Notes under the pieces: generated by a model
Database searches by the model: none
The model's input: only the letters and a program-made list of their open reading frames with translations
What the model was told of the DNA's origin: nothing
Source of the DNA: Chrysopilus asiliformis
Lineage: Eukaryota; Arthropoda; Insecta; Diptera; Rhagionidae
Reading direction: 5' to 3'
Assembly: GCA_964034945.1 (NCBI GenBank)
Contig: OZ035963.1
Span: 63,331,682 to 63,395,681, forward strand
Length of the DNA: 64,000 nt
Shown here: positions 13,575-23,624 of the stretch, in pieces
Numbering within the stretch: the stretch's first letter is position 1
Layout: each line of letters opens with the position of its first letter
Made by a program: the position numbers and the translations under genes

Positions 13575-13854
13575 CACTCAGAAAAATGTACAGGTCAACT
13601 TTTTGTCAGGTTAACTCTGACCGCTAGCTGGCTGACAGAGGTTTCCATTACATGACATTACATCCTCGAAATGCCTATCTAAGGTCAACTCGTGCAGCTC
13701 CCAAGGCCCTACTTCACCTGCTGGTGGCTTAATTTCAGAATTTCTCCGGTCTCAGGTCAACACAAGTTTTATTTTCCCTCATGCGAACGCGCGCCTGCCC
13801 GAGGCCAATTACGCCGTATGTAGGTCGTCGAGTTAGCCTCCATTTTTCTGAGTG
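13575..13854. mobile_element. TA-type MITE next to the mariner
   Basis: 280 bp with 14-bp perfect ends CACTCAGAAAAATG / CATTTTTCTGAGTG and TA at both sides (13573-13574, 13855-13856). Its right TA is the left duplication of the mariner, so it probably inserted into that TA. Confidence 0.85.
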
Positions 13855-13856
13855 TA

Positions 13857-14796
13857 TGCATTGAAAATGAGCGTTTTTTTATAAAAATCAACAGTTTATT
13901 TTGAGAAAACTATCAGACTCAGATCATTGAAAATACTGTCCATCGGCAGCTACGACCTTCTCTCATCTTTCAGGTAGCATGCGGATTCCACGCTGGAAAA
14001 AGTCTTGGTCTTTTGAGGCAATCCAGTCATCGACCCATTTTTTGGTATCGCCATAAGAAGAAAATCGCTGCTCAGCCAGCCCATGTGTCATCGACCGGAA
14101 CAAATGGTAATCGGAGGGGCCAATGTCTGGTGAATACGGCGGGTGTGGTAGGACTTCCCATTTGAGGTTCTCCAGGTAGTTTTTTACAACATTTGCAACA
14201 TGTGGTCGTGCGTTGTCATATTGCAAAATAACTTTGTTGTGTCTGTCGGTGAATTGCGGCCGTTTTTCTGTTGATTGATCGACTCCCAATGTTTTCGAAA
14301 GCTCTTCCTGTGTCTGGCATGGATCTTCATCAAGTAATGCCTCCAAATCGGTATCTTCAAACTTTTTCTGTTCTTCATCTTCGAGGTCAAAATCACCACC
14401 CTTGAATTGTTGAAACCATCTTCTGCATGTTTGTCCAGGATGTTCTTCATCTTCGAGGTCAAAATCACCACCCTTGAATTGTTGAAACCATCTTCTGCAT
14501 GTTTGTTCTGAAAGAGCATTGTCGCCGTATGTTTCCACTAATATTCTATGCCCCTCAGCTGCTGTTGTCTTTCGGTGGAAGTAATGTAAAAGAATTCCCC
14601 GCAAAAACGGTTTTGTAGGCACGAACTCAGCCATGTTTAAAATTTCGGATAAAAACGTCTTTACACTCCGGCAGTTGAAATTGAACTGATGTTTGCACCC
14701 TAGGGTTTTAGCTTTCAGGTAAAATTTATTTCAGCCCGATCGGATATATACCTGCCAAATTATGAGTCTCAATACAAAACGCTCATTTTCAATGCA
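13857..14796 (-). mobile_element. mariner element, internally deleted
   Basis: 940 bp with perfect terminal repeats TGCATTGAAAATGAGCGTTT and TA on both sides (13855-13856, 14797-14798). It encodes a shortened transposase on the - strand. The left TA is shared with a 280-bp MITE. Confidence 0.9.
13963..14634 (-). pseudogene. Shortened mariner transposase
   Basis: 223-residue open frame, while full mariner transposases are about 345. N-terminus MAEFVPTKPFLRGILLHYF is the mariner DNA-binding region. A 24-residue block starting QTCRRWFQQFKGGDFDLEDE is repeated in tandem (72-bp duplication, 14371-14442 and 14443-14508). The frame jumps from LGVDQST to EKRPQFTDRHNKVILQYDNA, so the first catalytic Asp and about 130 residues are missing. 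The second Asp (QYDNARPH) and third (PSDYHLF) remain. It cannot be an active transposase, but the frame is still open. Confidence 0.9.
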
Positions 14797-14798
14797 TA

Positions 14799-17524
14799 CT
14801 CCAATAGTTACCCGTTATGTCTACCGTTACATTTCCAAAAGTTGATAGAAATCTACGATTTTCATAAAATTTATTTACAAAAAATTTCAAGTCTCTAGAT
14901 CAATGTAAAACGGAAAGACCGACAAACAGATGTACGGACAATAAATTACGTTTGTTTACATACATTTTTGTTTACAGCTTTTGTTTACACCCCAAAACTT
15001 TCGCATAAAAATTACAGAACGCGAATTTTCATAAAAGCGCTGATTATTTTCTAGCCGCCGTTGAACTGTGTATCTTTCAACAATCTTACTGAGTATGTCA
15101 CTATCGATGCCAAAAAAAGACGTGGGGTTACCAATTGAAAGTATTACAAAATTTTGACATTGAAAATTGAAACCCGAATAGCAAGCTTTTTTTGAAAAAT
15201 GTTAAACAATTGGAAAAAAATTAGTGTGTAGAAAATCTGTTTAAAAACAAATTATTCTCAAACTTCATAAATCGTACACGAAAAACGTCCACCCCATGAA
15301 AGAAAGTTTATGTTCTTAATGAAAATTCAAACAACATCAAAGAAATATGTTTGATTTCCCTCGTAAACAAAGTCCTTAAGCTCAAGTGTAAATTGTATTC
15401 TTGTCATAAAACCAAAGTTACAAAATTTAATCAAAATATCCTCTTTTCATTATTAATTAAACAATAGAAGATTCTTTGGCAGAGTGTCCTTTATATACAA
15501 ATCAAATTTCAACAGCACATCTACCATAATTAGCATTTAAGTGTGCACTTTTGTGACGAAATCACCTTTTTGTGTGTCAAAATCATAATCGTATCTATAT
15601 GTCCTAATTCAACATTAATCTGATCTCCATTTTGAAAAATATCTTGTCTCACAGAGTAGGCTCAAGGCTATTAAACAAAGGACATGCCTCCAACATCCTT
15701 TTCTCCTTTCATCATACTCGACGTCACTTCCTTTCTGTTTTTCTTTTAGTAACATAAAACCCAAATAAGATTTTTGTGACATTAGGACAACCAAATTCTC
15801 TCGATGTCTTCGTAAGAAACAATTTTTGAAAATGCCACACAATAAGAAAAGAATTTTTTAACAACATTCACTTCTTGTCACTTGTTTTATTTTTGAGACA
15901 GTTTTTCGGTTCTGGAAATAGATGCTTTATGTATACAAAGCATCCATTGCAAGAACCGAAAAACTGTCTAAGAAATGAAGGCGAAAACCGTAAAACTCGT
16001 AAAATTCCCCGGGAAAAGTTTAATTTTTCCGTATTAAAATGATGATGGAAACCGAAACGAATTCGAGTGGGGAAAACTCTTAAGTGTCTTATTAAGTAAT
16101 AAACCAAGAAAAGGACGAAATGTGACACGAAAAATGGGCAAAATTAAAATTAATACACAGTTAAAAGCCGTAAAGAATTGTGCTCATCCGAAATGAAAAT
16201 GAATCAAAACCGACAAGTCTGACTGGCAAGAATAGCGCAAAATATGAATAATAACAACAACAAACATACTAATATCTACTATGAATGGCTATGAATTGGC
16301 CTGAAGGACTCATTATTCTCGTCGCAGGACTTACCACGAAATTATTGCGATTAGGCGACGGAAACACCGAAATAAAAGAGGATTTCGTCCTGGCCGTTCA
16401 TCCTCACGGGGCTTATCTAATTTTAAATCATAAATGTGAAGACTTTTGGCATTTTCCACTTTTTTTTTTCTTTTCCAACATTTCCTGATGTTGATGTATT
16501 TGTTATATTTTTGTAATAGGGTAGCCATATTTATTTTGGGTCAATTCGGAACAAATTAAATGATGAAATGGGAGGAGGAGGAGAGTGTGCCGAAATCTGG
16601 CAAAATTCGCAAATTTAAATGGTCTTCAGAGTTGTGCAGATTGTTTACGAAACATATTTTACGTAATTGTTGACCTGTAAAACATTGTTTACAGGCACCA
16701 AAAACCGAGTAAACTATGTAAAAAATGTAAACAGTTGGTTATCTTTTTCATTTTTCTAGTAAAAGTTAAATTTTTTGTTTCTTTTTGTTAATATAAATAC
16801 ATCTCTTCAAGTCCAAAAGTTCTTCAAAAATTTTACACTACCGATGTGAACATAATACCTCTAAGATCACAAAAAAATCAAAAAAAACTTTATTTTTTTT
16901 AAAGCATTTCACCTTGATAAGTAATTCAACTTAACAAATTAGGTCATAGGCAGAGCCAGATACTTGATAATTACTTCTCTACAAAGTAACCACAAAATTT
17001 GTATCCTCAGTACAAAGTCTTATTCAGTTCAGAGATGGAAATTGTGAAGAAAAAATTACCTCAAAAAAGACATAAAAATATTCCCACTCGCAAAACATGA
17101 AAAACTGAACATCATTTACACATGACAGCGTCAATTCGTTGAAGATTTTTAGCAAATTAAAAAAAAAATTTTTGAAAATACGAGAGCGAAAATGTGAGGA
17201 TATGAAAATTGTCGTAAATATGAAATTGTGGTCGGGGACATATTTTTTTTTCCTCCTGGAGGAGTGATACTGACAGAGAAAGATTTTCCTCAAAGGCAAA
17301 CATCAAAAGAGAAAATAAACTTTTCCGTGATATGTCGTACAGGTTTTTTTTTCAATACGAGGATTTACACTGAAACCCTGTGAAAATTGAATCCTATGCG
17401 AAATTTTGTGGTGACCTTAAGCGGGTTGTTGCAGTCTGCTAGTTTTTAAAGACATTCGAAGACAAAATAAACGAATTTCCCACAGAAAAAATACTCATTT
17501 TTTATTCTTTTCACATATCGGAAT
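14799..17524. other. Intronic, one hairpin only
   Basis: No genes recognised; the hairpin at 15896-15969 is listed separately. The short + frame 16285-16488 is unidentified. Confidence 0.5.
15896..15969. other. Compact hairpin, 18-bp perfect basal stem
   Basis: AGACAGTTTTTCGGTTCT at the left pairs perfectly with AGAACCGAAAAACTGTCT at the right. Inside, GATGCTTT/AAAGCATC closes a small loop with a short asymmetric stretch between. 74 nt in all, the size of a microRNA precursor. No known microRNA recognised. Confidence 0.6.
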
Positions 17525-17532
17525 ATTGGTAC

Positions 17533-17860
17533 CAGGGATGGCCCCAATTTGCCTTAGGGGGGAAGTAGATTGGACCAAAAATAGTAGTAGATTGATACTA
17601 ATAGTAGCAGATTTTTTTAAAAAAAACCTTTTCTACCTATGCCGATATACCAATTTGTATAACTAAAGCTAAATAGCTTCATCATTCATAATACCAACAT
17701 CGTTAGAAGCTTTTTACATTTAACATGTTATAATACAATTTTTTGGTTAATTAATGTATTTTACAAAAAATAGTAGTAGATTTGATTTACTACGCACTGA
17801 AGCTTTTGAAGGCCAAAATAGTAGTAGATTTACTACAATTGTAGTAGGGGGACATCGCTG
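17533..17860. mobile_element. hAT-type MITE
   Basis: 328 bp flanked by a perfect 8-bp duplication ATTGGTAC (17525-17532, 17861-17868). Ends CAGGGATGGCCCC and GGGGGACATCGCTG fit the hAT CAG…CTG ends. The interior is rich in AGTAGTAGAT repeats. Confidence 0.85.
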
Positions 17861-18088
17861 ATTGGTACTAACTGGGGTTTTTCTAAGAATTTATCCATAA
17901 AATGGTCACTCATTTAGGGGGAAAAGACATCGGAGATATTGCGAGTGCGGCGTTCTATGTCATCCAAAAATCCGGTGAAAAACCGAGACGCGAGAGGAGG
18001 GATGGGCGAGTTTGAATAGGCAAAAATTGGCGTGACAGGTTTTATGGACAGCCCCTAAAGCAACATGCTCTGGAAAGAAAAGCGAAAA

Positions 18089-18175
18089 ATGATGCTGTTT
18101 TGTCAAAAATGATGCTGTTTTGTCAAAAATGATGCTCTTTTGTCAAAAATGATGCTGTTTTGTCAAAAATGATGT
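18089..18175. repeat. 20-bp tandem repeat, about 4.4 copies
   Basis: Unit GATGCTGTTTTGTCAAAAAT. Confidence 0.9.
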
Positions 18176-19344
18176 TTTTCCTTGCCGAAAATGGAGTCCA
18201 CAAAATATGCTCTTAACCGGGATTTTTCTGAAACTATACGCTCGTAATGGAAATTTTATAAAATTTTAGATTTAAAACATTTTGCATACTGTGCAACGGA
18301 ATCTGGTGTCGAAAATTTTTTTTACAACCATTCTTCTTTAAAAAGCGGCACCTGATAATGGTCGCTAGCCTTCGCACTAATTGGCTAAAGTGAAAAAATC
18401 CGTTTAAGCCTGTTGGGGTGAATCTTTCACATTTGAACACCATTGAATGAAAAACAACCCCAGGAGAAAGATAATTTTTCATCCCTCCAAAAATTGCTCT
18501 TAAGCGAGTATGATTTAAAATCAAGTTTCGCCAAAAATTCTTTTTAACAATTTTGGTAACTCTTCACAAAGAATTTTATTAATTTCCTTGATCAAACGAA
18601 AAAAAAATGTTTTAGACGTTGACAACTGAACTTGACTGTTTTTCTTTATTTTCACAAATCCAAAAAACAAAACTGTTAAGCAAAGACATTCACATACTGA
18701 AATAAATCTCCTTTTTCGTTTTCAGTAAAAAAAACAATGAAACATAAGTTCATGGCCTTTTGTTTTTCCGTCAGGCATAATCGCTGTTTGTGTTTCTTTA
18801 TCCTTAGAGATAAATGAATAAAAACCAGATATAAAAAGGACAAAAACAGAAGAAAAGAAAATTTGGTGAACATAAGAAATATTTCCCCCTGGCTATTCAA
18901 CACACTTATATGCATTCACAGGTTTCTTTTTAATCGGAAAAGTTTAAATTTTTTTTCCATTTTTATTCTGAAAAAATATATACATATGTATAAGTAGGAA
19001 ATTTTTAAAAGTTAAACAAAGTATTGTAAGAAACTCAGATTTTATTTTCAAGTCTTTAAAAATATCCTTCGATTACAATACATTTTCGTATGAACACAAA
19101 CAAAAGCAATTACCAGCGGGTCAACATTATGAGAATTTTATATACGGAAGGTTGTCCCGAGTAAATTTGCTATAAAGGTGGTCGTTTCTAACAAAAAAAA
19201 TATTAAAAATAAATTTAAAAAAAGCTTATATTTAAAAAAATGCAAGCGAAAATTTAAGGACTTTTTTTTAAAAAAAAGTGAGAAATTTTAAGACCGTTTT
19301 ATGGGAATCGATCTTCATTTGGGCCCTGCGAGGGGAACCTCGAG

Positions 19345-19442
19345 CCCCCCTCATGCAATGCTCCCCTCATGCAACGCCCCCCTCATGCAAAGCTCCCCTC
19401 ATGCAATGCCCTCCTCATGCAATGCCCCCCTCATGCAATGCG
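19345..19442. repeat. GC-rich 17-bp tandem repeat, about 6 copies
   Basis: Unit CCCCTCATGCAATGCCC, an island of C-rich DNA in AT-rich surroundings; the overlapping 60-residue frames come from it. Confidence 0.9.
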
Positions 19443-19789
19443 GGGTCCAGGGAACATTAGTAAGTCCTTACCCATCCACCTTATCCACCTGACTTGGCCC
19501 CCTGACCCAAATTGACGAAAAGGCTTTGCAGAAGATAGCCAAAAGTCAGTTTTCTATCCCAGCGTTGCCAACACCTGTACTGTTGATGGGTTATAAAACC
19601 TTACAAATGTTACAATCCTATCCAATGTCCGACATTCATATGTGGAATAATTTACAGTAGCTTTCTGGAAATTTTAATACAAATTAATGCCCGGAAAAAA
19701 GATTTACTCAACCATGAAAACAGGGTGTTTTTTTAAAAATAACTTCTTAATAAAGTGGGATTAATTGTTTAACGAGGATGACTCCCAAA

Positions 19790-20492
19790 TAAAACTTAAT
19801 CATCAGCCGCAACAAAATGTTTAGTTTTTAGCTGTTCGTCATCAATCAAAATCTCAGCTGATGAATATGTTCCGTCAGGGTTAAATTTTACAACGTTTTG
19901 GGATGCTGCATACACGAATATATCGGCTGTATTATACAGGATCCGTGCGTATTTTGTGTTTTAAAGGATGTTTCATCACAGCAGTGGCGCATTTCGTAAT
20001 TAATCAAAATCCTTCCGTCTGCTCGATTCGTACTCATTTCATAAGCAAAGAGGTTATCTCCCCCTTGGCAATAAAAACTCTGCGCTCCATTAAAATCCTG
20101 TTTTGAAATTCTTTTGTTCAATATCTGTGTGCCAGGATTTGAAATGAATGTCAGTTTTGTTAACCGCTGGTGACGCTTAAAGCCTGAAACATGAATGAAA
20201 CACATCCAAATCCTGCAAGTATAAAAAAAGTCAATAAATTAATAAAACGTTTGGGATTTTCAGGGGGGGTTTTTTTTTAAAGTAAAGCCGTTGGAAAATT
20301 CTGGCGAATAATTCCATAGAAATTCCTTCTTATTGTGAAGTTAAATCCTCTCGGCAACTTAATCGTATCGTAAATACCGCCTCTCAATTTCCACAGGATT
20401 GAAGGCAGCAATGCACGTCGATCTCTGGAAATTCCTACTATGAGATCGAAATTAAGCAACACCACAAAATATGCCTCCTTCGAGTCTTCCAT
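19790..20492 (-). pseudogene. Unrecognised broken coding region on the - strand
   Basis: Two adjacent - strand frames (20277-20492, 71 residues; 19888-20205, 105 residues) have protein-like composition. A third stretch in another frame (KYARILYNTADIFVYAASQN, then PDGTYSSAEILIDDEQL, then stop near 19799) continues the second after a frame change. The middle frame starts after a good acceptor-like TTTTTATACTTGCAG on the - strand. Cys-rich start, alternating hydrophobic/polar strands, no motif I can name. It may be a decayed captured or viral gene inside the norpA intron, or chance. Confidence 0.3.
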
Positions 20493-20997
20493 CCTGGCGG
20501 AACAATTAACGTAATTGCAAAATGAAATCTAAAAAGATTGAAAGAACTAAGCCAAGGATTGCTTTTTAAGCAGAAACAACACAAAAGAAAATCTCTTTAC
20601 AAAAAAATTCTCAACATTTTTCTTGTACCTATCGTGTTTTCACATAGCAACCAGCTTCGGTGAATGTGCAAAAAATCTGTAATAAACAAAAGCTTTTCTT
20701 CTCGCTAAGGTAAAAAAAAGTACTGGGAAACTAACAGATTACATCACAATTACATGGAAAATAGTTTACTAAAAGTTTTTTTTATTAAAGATAAAATTGT
20801 TTTATTAAGTTTGCCACAACAAAACTTAGCAACTTATGCACAACTTAAAAAATTTAAGACGAAGAATTTCTACGGTTTAAGTAGGCTAACCACAACTTAA
20901 TTTTTTAACACGTTGACTGCCAGACAAATTTTGCAAAAATGTAAGGGAGATGCCAATACATGTAGACGTATGTAGAATTTACGTATGTATGAATGTA

Positions 20998-21385
20998 AGT
21001 TAACACATTCTGTCATATATCAAATCATTACCACACCCCTACCGATCCCCATTATCTCCATCATACAGCATAATTCCATATTTCCACCCAAAATCGTTCT
21101 CATTCCCACGCTTCGCCCAAGATGGTCTTCGCGGAATCAAACATGTTGCAACGAGTATAGAATCATATTTCGTCTAAGAATTTCGAATGCACAGGTAACG
21201 CTTGTAACGTTACACGTGTGCACGTTTTGCAGAATAAGCTAAATTAGGTTATAAAAGACTTAGTTAAGGTAAATTAAGTTTGTCATTTGCCAATTGTATC
21301 TTAAAGCATTCAGATCTAAATAAAGAGCTTTTTTATAAAAACAAGTTAGTTTTTTTTGAGCTAACGCGGAGGAAAATCCATAACT
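20998..21385 (+). repeat. 5' LTR of errantivirus
   Basis: 388 bp, AGTTA…TAACT ends. Contains a TATAAAA at 21250-21256 and AATAAA at 21319-21324. Its last T overlaps the start of the primer-binding site, as is common in this group. Confidence 0.95.
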
Positions 21386-21398
21386 GGCGCCCGAGCAG
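21385..21398 (+). other. Primer-binding site
   Basis: TGGCGCCCGAGCAG directly at the LTR end. The first eight bases fit the 3' end of a tRNA-Lys-type primer, the rest diverges, so I do not assign the tRNA. Confidence 0.7.
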
Positions 21399-22415
21399 TA
21401 AAAAAAGTCCGAACATCCGTGCAAAGAAAACGCGAAAAAAATTTACTAAAGTTAAAAAATTTACTAAAGTTAAAAAATTTACTAAAGTTAAAAAATTTAC
21501 TAAAGTTAAAAAATTTACTAAAGTGAAAAAACTTACTAAAGTGAAAAAATTTTACAATAAAGTAAAAATCGCAGTTTAAAATCATTTGTAACTAGTTCAA
21601 AAATAATAATAATATTGTGAACATTTGTGATCAGAGGCAGTATTGTCAAGCCAAAAACTACCTTAAAACACTCTCAGAGGCTGGAGAGAAATCTGATCCT
21701 AAAAAATAAGTGCGATCAAGTGAGAAAACAAAAACCTGACGACAGAAATTGCCGAAAAGGAACGAGCAACTCAGCGATCGCCAAGCAGGACAACCGGACC
21801 AGGAAAAGTTATCAAAGAGGAACTTCGTGAAAGAATTCGAGGCAAAAGCAGATAGTGATCCAACCCGTACCGCAGTAGGCCCCATCCAACGCACAACTTT
21901 AACAAATCAACGGTTAGAGCCAAAAAGGATTCTACGGACGATTCATCATGCAAACAGCGAAAATTCTATATTTAATGTAAGTTCTCTCAGTAATTTTCCA
22001 TTTTTTTAAGTTAAGAAACGAAAAAGAAAACGTAAATATTAATTAAATAACTTCAAACAAAAGAAAATAAAGAAACGTGTAACGTAAAGTCATAAATAGT
22101 GAAACACAATATTTGCATATTATTGTACGAATAAAAAATATTAAATATATATGAAATAACAAAAAATAAGAAGTCGTAAAAAGTTATATTCAAGAAATAA
22201 AACATATTGTTAAACAAACATATTCTTTAGAAATTAAGATCGTGTTATCATATCCAATTAAAGTAAAAAGTTTATTGTTAAGATTGTTGTGAGCTATTTT
22301 CGTTGCTACGCGATCGTTAACAAAATAACATAATCGAGTTGTGCCTTAGATTATTCTGATTATAATATCATCTTGCTCTGATTCGTGAACATCCTACTCC
22401 TTAAACCTATAAAAA
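21386..22415 (+). other. Errantivirus untranslated leader
   Basis: About 1.03 kb between LTR and gag. Apart from the 18-bp repeats it is AT-rich with short open frames (for example 21627-22009) that I regard as non-coding. Expected to contain the packaging signal and the splice donor for env mRNA; I cannot place either with confidence. Confidence 0.6.
21442..21549 (+). repeat. Six 18-bp tandem repeats in the errantivirus leader
   Basis: Unit TTTACTAAAGTTAAAAAA, six copies; the last two have GTGAAA in place of GTTAAA. It lies about 45 bp after the primer-binding site in the roughly 1-kb untranslated leader. In Drosophila gypsy the equivalent leader carries repeated protein-binding sites that act as an insulator; whether these repeats do so is unknown. 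An open frame through them (FTKVKK repeats) is probably not translated. Confidence 0.9.
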
Positions 22416-23624
22416 ATGGATACTCTCCAACAAACAATTGTGCAATTGACCGGAGCAGTTAATGCTCAGATCGAGCAGATTAGAGTAATAGAAAATCGAT
22501 TAATACAACTCGAAAATAAACGGGAACAAATTGATACACACACAGAACAAACAATTTCGGGTCCTAAAACCCCAGAAGATCTCGAAGCAATAAAAAAGCT
22601 TCCCGACTCTGTAAGGGATCTTCAAGCTTTTGACGGTAATCCGGTGCAGTATGTGTCATGGATTCACAACGTCGAAACAATATTGGACGATTACAAAATA
22701 GTTAAAGACAAACCCATATTCAGGGCAATTTTAAGACACATCAGACAAAAAATAAGAGGCCCGGCTGACGCCGCCCTAATTTCTTACAATATTTTCGATG
22801 ATTGGCCCAGCATTAAGAAATGCTTGTCCCTTCATTACGCGGACAAGAGGGATGTAAGAACCTTAGAGCATCAGCTACACGCGATGACTCAGAAAGATAA
22901 AAGCGTTGATGAGTTTTACGCAGCCGTTAATCATCAGCTATCACTTCTAATCAACAAGATAAAAACAGAAGACTATTCTAAAGAAACGGTAGTTGCGCTG
23001 ACCGAAAACTATCGAAACAGGGCACTAGATGTGTTCGTTCGGGGACTAAATGGAGATCTCTCCAGAATGCTTATAATTCAGAAACCACAAACACTCCCAG
23101 AAGCTTACGCATCCTGTTTAGAGTTTCAAAACCTAAACTTTAGGAACATCCCAATACACAATAGGAATTTTAACAATTCCATATCTGCCCCAGTGAACCA
23201 AATATTCACTCCACGGTTTAACCACGGTAATAAGCGAATTCCAATATCAAGTTTATCTAATCAAATTAAAGCCTACAACGCACAACACGATGCACATAAC
23301 CAACTTTACAGAAACAATCCACCACCCAGACCCAACTACCCTAAGCCACCAGTTCCAATGGATGTCGATAGGTCTGTACAAACTCGTCAAGTAGACTATA
23401 TGAATAAGCCATCGTCCTTTCACCTTAACAAACGATCGAATGATTCCAATCAATTCGCTAGGAAAACACAGAGAATAAATAATCTTCAAACCCAAGAAGA
23501 AAATCTCGAATTTTATAATCAGCAGGAAGAAGATGCTTTCGCTGAACCAGATCAATCAGAAGATGAGCTAAACGAATGCGATCTAAATTTTATGATAGAC
23601 GCCTCTCTAGCATTCCATACATAG
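22416..23624 (+). CDS. gag: Errantivirus Gag
   Basis: 402 residues. An N-terminal coiled-coil-like stretch (MDTLQQTIVQLTGAVNAQIE) is followed by a capsid-like middle part, then an Asn/Pro-rich basic segment (about residues 245-325) and an acidic end. There is no CCHC zinc knuckle, which is normal for errantivirus Gag. The frame is intact and overlaps pol by 49 nt in the -1 frame. The start is the first ATG of the open frame after the leader, with context AAAAATGG. Confidence 0.9.
   Translation: MDTLQQTIVQLTGAVNAQIEQIRVIENRLIQLENKREQIDTHTEQTISGPKTPEDLEAIKKLPDSVRDLQAFDGNPVQYVSWIHNVETILDDYKIVKDKPIFRAILRHIRQKIRGPADAALISYNIFDDWPSIKKCLSLHYADKRDVRTLEHQLHAMTQKDKSVDEFYAAVNHQLSLLINKIKTEDYSKETVVALTENYRNRALDVFVRGLNGDLSRMLIIQKPQTLPEAYASCLEFQNLNFRNIPIHNRNFNNSISAPVNQIFTPRFNHGNKRIPISSLSNQIKAYNAQHDAHNQLYRNNPPPRPNYPKPPVPMDVDRSVQTRQVDYMNKPSSFHLNKRSNDSNQFARKTQRINNLQTQEENLEFYNQQEEDAFAEPDQSEDELNECDLNFMIDASLAFHT

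Larger units (their letters stand above)
17869..19789. other. Intronic, two tandem repeats
   Basis: Only the 20-bp and 17-bp repeats stand out. Confidence 0.5.

Noticed and set aside
20985..21242. 85-residue frame at the LTR (and its copy at 28207-28482)
   Set aside because: It is the LTR sequence itself, with no known product.
21280..21579. 99-residue frame with FTKVKK repeats
   Set aside because: Spans the LTR end, primer-binding site and leader repeats; not expected to be translated.
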